A program made the translations under genes and the position numbers. Below are positions 1-8,654 of a stretch of DNA of 17,661 nt, piece by piece (the stretch's first letter is position 1; every line of letters starts with the position of its first letter). The notes below the pieces were generated by a model, which worked only from the letters and a program-made list of their open reading frames with translations, searched no databases and was not told the DNA's origin. The DNA is from an uncultured Litoreibacter sp. (lineage in GTDB: Bacteria > Pseudomonadota > Alphaproteobacteria > Rhodobacterales > Rhodobacteraceae): assembly GCA_937928335.1 (NCBI GenBank), contig CALFWN010000019.1:1-17661 (forward strand). The letters run 5' to 3'.

Positions 1-1164
1 GTGATCGGCACCGCCGGGGTCGAGAAAGCCTTTGACGATTTCCTGCGTGACCCCGCCTTGGAAGGCGCGCCGCTGCGCCTGTCGGTGGATATGACCATTC
101 AGTCGGCCATGCGCCGGGTGCTTTACGGCGGCATGAAGCTGATGAACGCCAAAGGGGCGACCGCCGTTTTGATGAAGGTTGATACGGGCGAGGTCGTCTC
201 GATGGTGTCGCTGCCGGATTTCGACCCCAACACGCGGCCCCGTGGGCTGATCAAGGGTGATCCCTCTGACAGCCCTCTGTTCAACCGTGCCGTGCAGGGC
301 GTCTACGAGTTGGGCTCGACCTTCAAGGTCTTCGCCGCCGCGCAGGCGCTTGATCTGGGTTTGGTCAACCCAAGCACAATTCTAGACACCAAAGGCCCGA
401 TGGTCTGGGGCAAATACAAAATCCGCGACTTCCATGATTACGGCGACACCCTGAGCGTGACCGATGTGATCGTGGAATCCTCGAATATCGGCACCGCCCG
501 CATGGCGCTGAGCATCGGCGCGCCGCGGCAGCAAGAGTTTCTGAAATCGCTGGGCTTCTTTGACCCCACCAAGGTCGAGCTGGTCGAGGCCCCCGGCGCC
601 AAGCCGCTTTTGCCCAAGAAATGGTCCGAGCTGCACACGATGACGATCAGCTACGGCCACGGCATGGCCGCAAGCCCGCTGCATCTGGCCGCAGGCTACG
701 CCACGATGGTCGGCGGCGGCACGCTGGTCACACCGACCCTGCTGAAGGTGGACGAGGTCGCCCCCGGCCCGCGCATCATCTCGGAGCAGACCTCGCGCCA
801 AATCCGCAACATGCTGGGGCAGGTGGTCGAGCGTGGCACCGCCTCCTTTGCCAAGGATACGGGCTACCTGATCGGCGGCAAGACCGGCACCGCCGACAAG
901 CCGAAACGCAAGGGCGGCGGCTATTACAAGGACAAGGTGATCGCCACCTTCGCCTCGGCCTTCCCGATCAATGACCCCGAATATGTTCTGGTGGTCACGC
1001 TCGATGAGCCCTCCGAGAACTCCGGCGACAAGCCGCGCCGCACCGCAGGCTGGACCGCCGTGCCGGTCGCCGCCGAGATCATCAAACGCACCGCGCCGCT
1101 TCTGGGTCTCAGACCGATTGAACCTGCCGCGCCAACTGGGGTAACAGCGGTTAAGTTCGAATAA
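1..1164 (+). CDS. ftsI: FtsI / PBP3, septal peptidoglycan transpeptidase (5' end missing)
   Basis: Class B penicillin-binding protein that crosslinks septal peptidoglycan in the periplasm, working with FtsW. The window opens inside the gene: the GTG at base 1 is read as an internal Val, because the N-terminal membrane anchor and most of the non-catalytic pedestal domain are absent. What remains (387 codons) is the end of the pedestal (GVEKAFDDFLR) and the whole transpeptidase domain. All three active-site motifs are visible: STFK at about residues 106-109 with the acylated Ser, SSN at 160-162, and KTGT at 294-297. The sequence after KTGT (YYKDKVIATFASAFP) is typical of FtsI rather than PBP2. 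The TAA stop lies 22 bases before murE, so the two genes are almost certainly co-transcribed. The true start lies upstream of the window. Confidence 0.96.
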   Translation: MIGTAGVEKAFDDFLRDPALEGAPLRLSVDMTIQSAMRRVLYGGMKLMNAKGATAVLMKVDTGEVVSMVSLPDFDPNTRPRGLIKGDPSDSPLFNRAVQGVYELGSTFKVFAAAQALDLGLVNPSTILDTKGPMVWGKYKIRDFHDYGDTLSVTDVIVESSNIGTARMALSIGAPRQQEFLKSLGFFDPTKVELVEAPGAKPLLPKKWSELHTMTISYGHGMAASPLHLAAGYATMVGGGTLVTPTLLKVDEVAPGPRIISEQTSRQIRNMLGQVVERGTASFAKDTGYLIGGKTGTADKPKRKGGGYYKDKVIATFASAFPINDPEYVLVVTLDEPSENSGDKPRRTAGWTAVPVAAEIIKRTAPLLGLRPIEPAAPTGVTAVKFE

Positions 1165-1186
1165 CGCAAAGCCAAGCGGGGGCGGC

Positions 1187-2668
1187 ATGGGGCAAAAGAC
1201 GACAGGGTTATCTCAGCTGGGCCTGACCGCTATTGGCGGCAGGGACGCCGTGATCACCGGGCTGTCCGTGGACAGCCGCCTTGTCAAACCGGGTCACTTG
1301 TTTGCAGCCCTTCCCGGCAGCCAGCGTCACGGCGCGGATTTCATCCAATACGCGCTGCGCATGGACGCCGCCGCCATCCTGACCGACCCCGCAGGTGCCG
1401 AGATTGCGTCGGATGCGCTGGAGGGATCAGACGCAGCCCTCGTGATCACCGAAGACCCGCGACAGGCGCTGGCCTATGCCTGCGCCATCTGGTTTGGCGC
1501 GCAACCGGGGCATATGGTGGCCGTCACCGGGACCAATGGCAAAACCTCCGTCGCCAGCTTCACCCGCCAGATCTGGAGCGAGCTGGGGCTGGAGGCCGCA
1601 AATCTGGGCACCACCGGCGTCGAGGGCGCGTTCAGCGCGCCGATGACCCACACAACGCCGGAGCCTATCACCCTGCACGGGCTGCTGGCCGATATGGCCA
1701 AGGCTGGCGTGACCCATGCCGCGATGGAGGCCTCCTCCCACGGGTTGGCCCAAAGGCGCCTGGACGGCGTGCATCTGATGGCTGCGGCCTTTACCAATTT
1801 CACGCAGGACCATCTGGATTACCACGACACGTTTCAGCAATATTTCGACGCGAAAGCCGGGTTGTTTGCCCGTGTGCTGGCCCAAGACGGCGTGGCGGTG
1901 ATCAATATGGATGACCCGCGCGGGCGCGACATGGCGTGGGTCGCCAAAAAGCGCGGCCACCACCTGCTACGCGTGGGCAGCAGCGAGGGCTGCGAGCTGC
2001 AATTGCTGGGCCAGCGTTTTGACGCAACGGGGCAGGAGCTGCGCTTTGCCTATGGCGGTGCGGTGCATCAGGCCCGCCTTGAGCTGATCGGCGGGTTTCA
2101 GGCCTCCAACGTGCTGGTTGCCGCGGGGCTCGCCATTGGCTGCGGCGCGAAACCGGGCGAGGTGTTCGAAACCCTGCCCATGTTGCGCACGGTCAGGGGC
2201 CGGATGGAGAAAGCCGCCACCCGCGATAATGGCGCCGCCGTTTTTGTCGATTACGCCCACACCCCGGCAGCTTTGGAGACCGCGCTCAAGGCGATGCGCC
2301 CGCATGTCATGGGCCGCCTTCTGGTAGTGTTTGGCGCAGGCGGCGACCGCGACACAGGCAAACGCCCCTTGATGGGCAAGGCCGCGCAGGACCATGCCGA
2401 TGTGGTGTTTGTCACCGATGACAACCCCCGCTCCGAAGACCCCGCCAGTATCCGCGCCGCGATCATGCAGGCCGTGCCGAACGCCAATGAGGTCGGCGAC
2501 CGGGCAGAGGCCATCCTGCGCGGGGTCGACGCATTGGGTGCGGGTGATACGTTGCTGATCGCAGGCAAGGGCCACGAGACCGGCCAGACCGTCGGTGACG
2601 ACGTGCTGCCCTTTGATGATGTCGAGCAAGCCAGCGTCGCGGTGGCGGCGCTTGACGGGAGGCTTTGA
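1187..2668 (+). CDS. murE: MurE, UDP-MurNAc-L-Ala-D-Glu:meso-diaminopimelate ligase
   Basis: Cytoplasmic ATP-dependent ligase that adds the third residue of the peptidoglycan stem peptide. The protein is 493 aa, normal for the family. The three Mur-ligase domains are in order: N-terminal UDP-substrate domain (about 1-105), ATPase domain with P-loop GTNGKTS at 115-121, and C-terminal domain. TTPEP at 156-160 binds UDP-MurNAc-dipeptide; the Lys in YFDAKAG (K223) is the expected carbamylated lysine. DNPR at 412-415 is the signature for meso-DAP rather than L-Lys, so this organism has DAP-type peptidoglycan. The ATG at 1187 follows a G-rich Shine-Dalgarno-like stretch (GGGGGCGG) within ten bases. 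The TGA stop is directly adjacent to the murF ATG, suggesting coupled translation. Confidence 0.97.
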   Translation: MGQKTTGLSQLGLTAIGGRDAVITGLSVDSRLVKPGHLFAALPGSQRHGADFIQYALRMDAAAILTDPAGAEIASDALEGSDAALVITEDPRQALAYACAIWFGAQPGHMVAVTGTNGKTSVASFTRQIWSELGLEAANLGTTGVEGAFSAPMTHTTPEPITLHGLLADMAKAGVTHAAMEASSHGLAQRRLDGVHLMAAAFTNFTQDHLDYHDTFQQYFDAKAGLFARVLAQDGVAVINMDDPRGRDMAWVAKKRGHHLLRVGSSEGCELQLLGQRFDATGQELRFAYGGAVHQARLELIGGFQASNVLVAAGLAIGCGAKPGEVFETLPMLRTVRGRMEKAATRDNGAAVFVDYAHTPAALETALKAMRPHVMGRLLVVFGAGGDRDTGKRPLMGKAAQDHADVVFVTDDNPRSEDPASIRAAIMQAVPNANEVGDRAEAILRGVDALGAGDTLLIAGKGHETGQTVGDDVLPFDDVEQASVAVAALDGRL

Positions 2669-4090
2669 ATGGCCCTTTGGACAGCAGCAGAGGCGGTCGC
2701 GGCCACAGGCGGCAAGACCCACGGCGACTGGCAGGTCAGAGGCGTGTCAATCGACACGCGGACCCTTGCCAAGGGTGATCTGTTTGTGGCCCTGAAAGAT
2801 ATGCGCGACGGGCATGATTTCGTGGCCCAGGCGCTGGAGAACGGGGCAGGAGCCGCACTCGTCTCGCGCATCCCCAAGGGGCTGCCCGAGGACGCGCCGT
2901 TGTTGGTTGTGGAGGATGTGTTGTGCGCACTGGAAGCCTTGGGCCGGGCTGCGCGGGCGCGGATGACGGGCAAGGTCATCGGGGTGACAGGCTCGGTCGG
3001 CAAGACCTCGACCAAGGAAATGCTGCGCAGTTGTCTGTCCGGTCAAGGCGTCGTCCATGCGGCCGAGAAAAGCTACAACAACCATTGGGGCGTGCCGCTG
3101 ACGCTGGCGCGGATGCCGCGCGAAACCGAATTTGCGGTGATCGAGATCGGCATGAACCACCCCGGCGAGATCTCTCCGCTGGCGCAGATGGCCGATCTCG
3201 ACGTGGCGCTGATCACCATTGTTGCGCCCGCCCATCTTGAGGCGTTTGAAAATATCGAAGGCATCGCCCGCGAGAAGGCGGCGATCTTTGACGGGCTCCG
3301 GCCTGGCGGAACCGCGATCATCAACGGCGATCTCGGGGTCACACCCTTGCTGCGCGAGATCGCGCCCGACGGTGCCCAGAGCTTTGGGCGCAGCGACGCA
3401 AGCGACTGGCATTTGCTGGATGCAGAGCAAGGCCCTCACGCCACGGTCTGCCGCGCGCGCCATGCCGGCGAGGCGGTGCTGTTCAAGATCTCGGCCCCCG
3501 GAAAACACTTTGCCATGAATGGCCTGGCCGCCCTGGCGGCTTGCGTGGCTCTGGGCGCTGATCTGGGGCAATCCGTGGTCAATCTGGGCCAATGGCAGCC
3601 GCCGCAAGGCCGTGGCCAGCGCCATTTCCTGTCGCTTGATGGCTCGGATGAGAGCCTCGGCATCGACCTGATTGATGACGCGTATAACGCCAACCCTGCA
3701 TCGGTTGGCGCGGCGCTTGATGTGCTGGCGGGGACCGGAACCTCCCAGCCGCAGGGCCGCCGCATCGCGGTGCTGGGCGACATGAAAGAGCTGGGCCCCA
3801 CCGAGGCAGACCTGCACGCAGCCCTCGCGCAGCATCCGGGGCTGGAAAATATCGCGAAAATCCATTGCGTGGGTCCGTTGATGAAACACCTGCACGCGGC
3901 CTTGCCGTCAGACAGGCAAGGCGCATGGGCCGAGACGTCCGAGGCATTGGCGCCCGAGATGCGCAGGCTGGTTCATGCGGGCGACGTGGTGATGGTCAAA
4001 GGGTCATTGTCGATGAAAATGGCGCTGATCGTTGACGCGATCACGAAATTGAGCCACTCCGGGCAGGCAAAAGGCAAGGGGCACCGCTAG
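2669..4090 (+). CDS. murF: MurF, UDP-MurNAc-tripeptide:D-Ala-D-Ala ligase
   Basis: Adds D-Ala-D-Ala to the UDP-MurNAc-tripeptide in the cytoplasm, using ATP, and so completes the pentapeptide. At 473 aa it has normal length. The P-loop is TGSVGKTST at 107-115, and the MurF-typical SYNNHWGVPLTL block lies at 135-146. The conserved EIGMNHPGEI and DDAYNANPAS motifs follow, and the C-terminal domain includes VLGDMKELG. The ATG follows the murE stop with no gap and is preceded by GGGAGG (2657-2662), a good ribosome binding site inside the end of murE. Its TAG stop abuts the mraY ATG. The D-Ala-D-Ala substrate would come from the Ddl encoded about 9 kb downstream in the same cluster. Confidence 0.97.
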   Translation: MALWTAAEAVAATGGKTHGDWQVRGVSIDTRTLAKGDLFVALKDMRDGHDFVAQALENGAGAALVSRIPKGLPEDAPLLVVEDVLCALEALGRAARARMTGKVIGVTGSVGKTSTKEMLRSCLSGQGVVHAAEKSYNNHWGVPLTLARMPRETEFAVIEIGMNHPGEISPLAQMADLDVALITIVAPAHLEAFENIEGIAREKAAIFDGLRPGGTAIINGDLGVTPLLREIAPDGAQSFGRSDASDWHLLDAEQGPHATVCRARHAGEAVLFKISAPGKHFAMNGLAALAACVALGADLGQSVVNLGQWQPPQGRGQRHFLSLDGSDESLGIDLIDDAYNANPASVGAALDVLAGTGTSQPQGRRIAVLGDMKELGPTEADLHAALAQHPGLENIAKIHCVGPLMKHLHAALPSDRQGAWAETSEALAPEMRRLVHAGDVVMVKGSLSMKMALIVDAITKLSHSGQAKGKGHR

Positions 4091-5176
4091 ATGTTGTATT
4101 GGATGACGCTGTTCTCGGATGGCGGGGACTTCTATAACCTGTTCCGCTACATCACGTTCCGCGCGGGCGGGGCTTTCTTCACCGCGCTGATTTTCGGCTT
4201 CATCTTTGGCCGTCCGCTGATCAACCTGCTCAAGCGCAAGCAGCGCCACGGCCAGCCCATCCGCGATGACGGGCCGGAAAGCCATGTGCTGACCAAACAG
4301 GGCACGCCGACGATGGGCGGGGTCCTGATCCTCGGGGCGCTGGTCCTGTCAACATTGCTTTGGGCGCGGCTGGACAATGGCTATGTCTGGATCGTGCTTC
4401 TGGTCACCATCGGGTTCGGCACGATCGGGTTTGTGGATGATTACGCCAAGGTGACCTCCAACAGCCACGGCGGCATCTCGGCCCGCTCGCGGCTGATCGT
4501 GGGCTTTGCCATCGCCGCTGTTGCGGGCTACGCGACCACGCTGCTGCACCCTGACGGGCTGGTGAACCAGCTGGCGCTGCCGGTCTTCAAGGACACGCTG
4601 ATCAACCTCAGCTTCATGTTCATCCCCTTCGCGATGTTTGTGATCGTGGGGGCGGCGAACTCGGTCAACCTCACAGACGGGCTGGACGGGCTGGCGATCA
4701 TGCCGGTGATGATCGCCGCCGGTGCGCTGGGCGTCATTGCCTATGCGGTGGGCCGGGTGGATTTTACCGATTATCTGGGCCTGCATTACGTGCCGGGCAC
4801 GGGCGAGCTGCTGATCTTCATGGCGGGCATCATCGGCGGAGGGCTTGGTTTTCTGTGGTATAACGCGCCGCCCGCTGCCGTCTTCATGGGCGATACCGGC
4901 TCCCTGGCTCTGGGCGGCGCGCTGGGCACCATCGCGGTGCTGACCAAGCACGAGCTGGTCATGGGCATCATCGGCGGGCTGTTCGTGGTCGAGACGCTGA
5001 GCGTGATCATTCAGGTGCTTTACTTCAAGAAGACCGGCAAACGCGTCTTCCTGATGGCCCCCATTCATCATCATTTCGAGAAAAAGGGCTGGGCCGAGCC
5101 GCAGATCGTGATCCGGTTCTGGATCATCTCGCTGATCCTGGCGATGATCGGGCTGGCCACGCTGAAAATCAGATGA
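4091..5176 (+). CDS. mraY: MraY, phospho-MurNAc-pentapeptide transferase (lipid I synthase)
   Basis: Integral inner-membrane enzyme that moves phospho-MurNAc-pentapeptide from UDP to undecaprenyl phosphate, giving lipid I. It is 361 aa with about ten hydrophobic segments, as expected. The family motifs are intact: the substrate loop GTPTMGG at 71-77, the Asp pair in FVDDYAK (D116, D117), NLTDGLDG at 193-200, the Mg-binding Asp in FMGDTGS (D268), and the histidine motif PIHHHFE with H326-H328. The start abuts the murF stop (TAGATG). The last bases overlap the murD start by four (ATGA), so ribosomes can probably reinitiate directly. The product is used by MurG, encoded further along. Confidence 0.97.
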   Translation: MLYWMTLFSDGGDFYNLFRYITFRAGGAFFTALIFGFIFGRPLINLLKRKQRHGQPIRDDGPESHVLTKQGTPTMGGVLILGALVLSTLLWARLDNGYVWIVLLVTIGFGTIGFVDDYAKVTSNSHGGISARSRLIVGFAIAAVAGYATTLLHPDGLVNQLALPVFKDTLINLSFMFIPFAMFVIVGAANSVNLTDGLDGLAIMPVMIAAGALGVIAYAVGRVDFTDYLGLHYVPGTGELLIFMAGIIGGGLGFLWYNAPPAAVFMGDTGSLALGGALGTIAVLTKHELVMGIIGGLFVVETLSVIIQVLYFKKTGKRVFLMAPIHHHFEKKGWAEPQIVIRFWIISLILAMIGLATLKIR

Positions 5177-6576
5177 TCCCGGTCCTCGGGTTCAGCGGCC
5201 TCAGGGTCGCCGTTCTGGGGCTGGGCCGCTCTGGCCTGTCTGCCGCGCGCGCGCTGCGCGAGGGAGGTGCGGAGCCGGTGGTCTGGGACGACAATGCCAA
5301 GGCCCGCGACGCGGCCGAAGCGGAGGGGTTCGCGGTCACCGACCTGTCCAAACAAGGCGCGCTGGACGGGGTTGCCACGCTGATCGTCTCCCCCGGTATT
5401 GCGCATCTCTACCCCGCGCCCCATCCCGTGATTGCCGCCGCCTGGGCGGCTGATGTGGCGGTGGATAATGACATCTCGCTGTTTTTCCGCTCCTTCGCGA
5501 CGCAGGCCTGGGAGAGCTATGACCAGATGCCGAAGGTTGTCGCCGTGACCGGCTCGAACGGCAAATCGACCACCTCCGCGCTGATCCACCATATCCTGAC
5601 GCAAGTGAACCGCCCCACGCAGCTGGCCGGCAATATCGGGCGCGGGGTGCTGGATCTGGAGCCTGCCATTGACGGGGAGGTGGTGGTGCTGGAATTGTCG
5701 AGCTACCAGACGGAGCTGGCCCGCAGCCTGACGCCGGACGTGGCCGTGTTCACCAATCTCAGCCCCGACCATCTGGACCGGCACGCCGGGTTCGGCGGTT
5801 ATTTCGCGGCCAAACGGCGGCTCTTTTCAGAAGGGGGGCCAGACCGCGCGGTGATCGGTGTGGACGAGCCCGAGGGGCGGATGCTGGCCAACCAGCTTTC
5901 GGGCGGCAATGGCGATGACCGGGTGATCCGGGTCTCATCGGGCGGCAAGATCGCGGGGCCGGGCTGGGCGGTGTTTGCCAAGAAGGGTTTTCTGGCCGAA
6001 TGGCGCAAGGGCAAGCAGTTGGCCAATATTGACCTGCGCGGCATCCCCGGCCTGCCGGGCGCGCATAACCATCAAAACGCCTGCGCCGCCTATGCGGTTT
6101 GCCGCACGCTGGGATTTGCGCCACGGGTGATCGAAAAAGCGCTGCACAGTTTCGGCGGGTTGAAACACCGCTCGCAACAGGTCGCAGAGATCGACGGCGT
6201 GCGGTTTGTCAATGACAGCAAAGCCACCAACACTGACAGCGCCGCCAAGGCGTTGCAGGCCTTCTCGGATATTCGCTGGATCTGCGGCGGGCTTGAGAAA
6301 GAGGGCGGGCTGGCCGCGCTCACCCCGCATCTGGGGGGCGTGAAGAAAGCCTATGTCATTGGCCGCGACGCGCAGAAATTCGCGTTGCAGCTGGACGGCG
6401 TGGCCCTTGAGGTCTGCACCACGATGCACGCTGCGGTGACGTTGGCCGCACAAGAGGCCGAGCGAGGCGACACCGTGCTTCTGGCCCCGGCGGCGGCGAG
6501 CTTTGATCAATATGACAGCTTCGAGCAGCGCGGCGATGATTTCGTGGCCGAGGTGGAAAAGCTGCATCCGCGTTAA
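5173..6576 (+). CDS. murD: MurD, UDP-MurNAc-L-Ala:D-Glu ligase
   Basis: Cytoplasmic ligase that adds D-glutamate to UDP-MurNAc-L-Ala with ATP. The protein has 467 aa. A Rossmann-like N-terminal domain opens with [10 protein letters not shown] (12-21). The P-loop is TGSNGKST at 126-133; [10 protein letters not shown] at 173-182 and [10 protein letters not shown] are central-domain motifs. K214 in [10 protein letters not shown] is the expected carbamylated lysine. The C-terminal domain carries FVNDSKATN, typical of MurD. The start overlaps the mraY stop in an ATGA arrangement. Downstream the usual partner ftsW is not adjacent: a reverse-strand gene lies between, and hairpins lie just after the TAA, so the first transcription unit may end here. 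Confidence 0.97.
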   Translation: MIPVLGFSGLRVAVLGLGRSGLSAARALREGGAEPVVWDDNAKARDAAEAEGFAVTDLSKQGALDGVATLIVSPGIAHLYPAPHPVIAAAWAADVAVDNDISLFFRSFATQAWESYDQMPKVVAVTGSNGKSTTSALIHHILTQVNRPTQLAGNIGRGVLDLEPAIDGEVVVLELSSYQTELARSLTPDVAVFTNLSPDHLDRHAGFGGYFAAKRRLFSEGGPDRAVIGVDEPEGRMLANQLSGGNGDDRVIRVSSGGKIAGPGWAVFAKKGFLAEWRKGKQLANIDLRGIPGLPGAHNHQNACAAYAVCRTLGFAPRVIEKALHSFGGLKHRSQQVAEIDGVRFVNDSKATNTDSAAKALQAFSDIRWICGGLEKEGGLAALTPHLGGVKKAYVIGRDAQKFALQLDGVALEVCTTMHAAVTLAAQEAERGDTVLLAPAAASFDQYDSFEQRGDDFVAEVEKLHPR

Positions 6577-6602
6577 CCTTTGCCGCCCTTAGCGCTGTTG
6601 CC

Positions 6603-6616
6603 GCTCCGCAAGGAGC
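6603..6616 (+). terminator. Small hairpin after murD (weak terminator candidate)
   Basis: Perfect 5-bp stem GCTCC/GGAGC closed by a GCAA tetraloop, a stable GNRA type, starting 27 bases after the murD stop. There is no T-run afterwards, so a Rho-independent role is uncertain. It may instead be an RNA 3'-end stabiliser or chance in GC-rich DNA. Confidence 0.3.
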
Positions 6617-6648
6617 AGCGCACCGGGGCTGCGTTCTCAACCTGTTAG

Positions 6649-6679
6649 GCCAGGCGTTTTCGTGTACGAAACGCCCGGC
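6649..6679. terminator. Hairpin between convergent genes (bidirectional terminator candidate)
   Basis: Inverted repeat in the gap between murD (+) and the reverse-strand gene. GGCGTTTTCG (6653-6662) pairs with CGAAACGCC (6667-6675) across a TGTA loop, giving nine base pairs with one bulged T. An outer GCC/GGC triplet extends it past an A-C mismatch. It lies beyond the stop codons of both converging genes and folds on either strand, which fits a shared terminator. No clear T-run follows on either side. Confidence 0.4.
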
Positions 6680-6691
6680 AATCTTAACAGA

Positions 6692-7282
6692 TCAGGCGCT
6701 ATAGGCTTTCTCGCGCTCGGCTTCTGTAAGCGTATAGGGTGCCACAACGGCCCGGCCGGTCTTGGCGTCAAAAAACGGCGTTTGCTTCCAGCGGCCGGAT
6801 ATCCGCGCGCGCAATATGTTTTTCATCGTGCGAAAGGCAAAGGCGGCAAGACTGCCTGCCGGGCCGTCCACGGGCGCAAGCGCCTGCTCTTTCTTGTAGC
6901 GAAACCCGATGGGCATCAGCGATGTGTTGTCCTCGAAATTGCAGGTCAGAAACCCCACGAAAGACAGTTTCGGCTTGCCCATCGTGTTGCACAACGGCGT
7001 GTTGCAGCAGCTGGCATACCAGCGATACAGCCCCTTGGGTCCAAGCCTGAGCACGGCGAGGTGCTCCCGGCCTGCGGTGATCTCTACCTTGCTGGGCTGG
7101 GTCTGGTAGATATCCGTGCCACCTGCGGCGTCCAGACAGCGGGCCTCTTGTTCAAGGTGGCGCGGGAAGGCCTGACAATCGGTGCAGTAGCAGATGCCAT
7201 GATTGTCGGTAGAGGGGCCGGGGTCGTGGATCACCGCGCGAAACTGGCCGCATGTGCAGTGGAGTGAGATATCAGCTGTCAT
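6692..7282 (-). CDS. Cys-rich CENP-V/GFA-like protein, DUF6151-like
   Basis: Protein of 196 aa with no certain function. The cysteine pattern is C9-x-C11-G, C31-x-C33-x-x-C36, C92-C93 and C98. This resembles the CxC...CxCxxC...CxxC zinc ligands of the GFA/CENP-V fold, and from memory the whole sequence resembles the family catalogued as DUF6151; a database search would settle this. The fold suggests a zinc protein, possibly binding a small thiol or aldehyde adduct, but the substrate cannot be read from the sequence. No signal peptide or membrane segment is seen, so it is probably cytoplasmic. I chose the ATG at 7282 because GAGGGGG (7293-7287 on the minus strand) sits four bases upstream; a TTG nine codons earlier (7309) is possible but less likely. 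It lies on the opposite strand inside the dcw cluster, convergent with murD and divergent from ftsW, and has no evident link to wall synthesis. Confidence 0.8.
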   Translation of the reverse strand: MTADISLHCTCGQFRAVIHDPGPSTDNHGICYCTDCQAFPRHLEQEARCLDAAGGTDIYQTQPSKVEITAGREHLAVLRLGPKGLYRWYASCCNTPLCNTMGKPKLSFVGFLTCNFEDNTSLMPIGFRYKKEQALAPVDGPAGSLAAFAFRTMKNILRARISGRWKQTPFFDAKTGRAVVAPYTLTEAEREKAYSA

Positions 7283-7417
7283 GGCGCCCCCTCGGGATGG
7301 ATTTAGCAAAGCCTACCATGCGCCGGGACCGTCGCAAACCAGCATCGGCAGGAACCCCCGAGACGCAAAACTCAGGCTGGATTGAGCGGATCTTTCACGC
7401 TATGGTGATCAGACAGA

Positions 7418-7431
7418 CCCGAAAAATCGGG
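7418..7431. repeat. Inverted repeat between the divergent gene starts
   Basis: CCCGA-AAAA-TCGGG, a perfect 5-bp dyad with an A4 centre, lies 54 bases upstream of ftsW and 136 bases upstream of the divergent gene. It could be an operator for either gene or a hairpin in the ftsW leader. I see no convincing -35/-10 pair beside it. Confidence 0.3.
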
Positions 7432-7470
7432 CGCAAGAACAATCTCCGGGCAACGGGGTGTGAGGCAGTA

Positions 7471-7488
7471 ATGGCGGTATTCTCATGA
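7471..7488 (+). other. Possible five-codon leader ORF overlapping the ftsW start
   Basis: ATG GCG GTA TTC TCA TGA reads Met-Ala-Val-Phe-Ser-stop. GAGG (7462-7465) is five bases before its ATG, ideal spacing, and its TGA shares the ATGA overlap with the ftsW ATG at 7485. The same GAGG is 19 bases from the ftsW start, too far to serve it directly. This would allow ftsW to be translated by reinitiation. It may be chance; see the findings. Confidence 0.25.
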
Positions 7489-8654
7489 CTGAGATGGTGT
7501 ATGGCACCGTAACGGCACGCGTGGGCGAGCCGATCCTTCCCAAATGGTGGCGCACGGTGGATCGCTGGTCGATGGCCTGCGTCTTCGCCTTGTTCAGCGT
7601 GGGGCTGTTGCTGGGGCTGGCGGCCTCTCCGCCACTGGCTGCAAAAAACGGGCTGGACCCGTTTCACTATGTCTCGAAACAGGCCTTCTTTGGCTGCGTG
7701 GCAATGGTGGTGATGATCTGCATTTCGATGATGTCGACCCAGATGGTGCGCCGTCTGGCGGTCATGGTCTTTGCGGTGACTTTTGTGGCGCTGATCCTGT
7801 TGCCGGTCTTTGGCACAGATTTCAACAAAGGCGCCACGCGCTGGTATTCGCTGGGCTTTGCCTCCGTGCAGCCCTCGGAGTTTCTGAAACCCGTCTTCAT
7901 CGTGCTGTCGGCCTGGTTGATCTCGGCCAGTCAGGAAATCAACGGCCCGCCGGGCAAGACCGCGTCTTTCGTGCTGATGACCATTGTGGTGGGCTTTCTG
8001 GCGATGCAGCCCGATTTCGGGCAGGCCTGCCTGATCCTGTTTGGCTGGGCCGTGGTCTATTTCGTCGCCGGAGCGCCGCTGTTTCTGCTGATCGGCATGG
8101 CGGGCGTCGTGACCGTGGCAGGCGTCAGCGCCTATAACATGTCGGACCATTTTGCCCGCCGCATTGACGGGTTTCTGTCGGCCGAGGTCGATCCGACCAC
8201 GCAGCTGGGCTACGCCACCAACGCGATCCGCGAGGGCGGGTATTTTGGGGTGGGCGTGGGCGAGGGCTCCGTCAAATGGTCGCTGCCGGATGCGCATACC
8301 GACTTCATCATTGCCGTCGCCGCCGAGGAATACGGGCTGGTGCTGGTGATCGCCATCATCGCGCTTTACGCCATTTTCACCGTGCGCTCGCTGCACCGGC
8401 TGACCCGCGAGCGTGACCCGTTCATTCGCCTTGCAGGCACCGGGCTGGCCGCGATGTTCGCGATGCAGGCCATCATCAATATGGGCGTGGCCGTGCGGCT
8501 GCTGCCGGCCAAGGGGATGACCTTGCCATTCGTGTCCAATGGGGGCTCCTCGCTGATTGCGGGCGGCATCGCGCTGGGGATGCTTCTGGCCTTCACCCGC
8601 AACCGGCCCCAGGGCGACATGCGCGACATCATGATCCAGGGCGGCCGGGGATGA
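7485..8654 (+). CDS. ftsW: FtsW, septal peptidoglycan glycosyltransferase (SEDS family)
   Basis: Polytopic inner-membrane SEDS protein that polymerises lipid II into septal glycan strands together with FtsI. It is 389 aa with about ten hydrophobic segments after a soluble N-terminus of roughly 30 residues. Family motifs are present: [10 protein letters not shown] (115-124), the FQPSEF-like [10 protein letters not shown] (128-137), LPDAHTDFI (267-275), and [18 protein letters not shown] near 339-356. The Asp in HTDFI (D273) corresponds to the proposed catalytic Asp of FtsW/RodA. No in-frame start exists upstream because a TGA in this frame lies at 7461-7463; the alternative is the ATG at 7494. 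The Shine-Dalgarno is only GGCGG (7473-7477). This gene restarts the cluster after the inserted reverse-strand gene, so it may have its own promoter in the 202-base divergent gap. Its stop overlaps murG by ATGA. Confidence 0.97.
   Translation: MTEMVYGTVTARVGEPILPKWWRTVDRWSMACVFALFSVGLLLGLAASPPLAAKNGLDPFHYVSKQAFFGCVAMVVMICISMMSTQMVRRLAVMVFAVTFVALILLPVFGTDFNKGATRWYSLGFASVQPSEFLKPVFIVLSAWLISASQEINGPPGKTASFVLMTIVVGFLAMQPDFGQACLILFGWAVVYFVAGAPLFLLIGMAGVVTVAGVSAYNMSDHFARRIDGFLSAEVDPTTQLGYATNAIREGGYFGVGVGEGSVKWSLPDAHTDFIIAVAAEEYGLVLVIAIIALYAIFTVRSLHRLTRERDPFIRLAGTGLAAMFAMQAIINMGVAVRLLPAKGMTLPFVSNGGSSLIAGGIALGMLLAFTRNRPQGDMRDIMIQGGRG

Noticed and set aside
7252..7488. 78-codon plus-strand frame upstream of ftsW
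   Set aside because: Its 5' part is antisense to the reverse-strand gene and its longer starts lack a ribosome binding site. Only the last five codons (7471-7488) have a well-placed one and are kept as a tentative leader.
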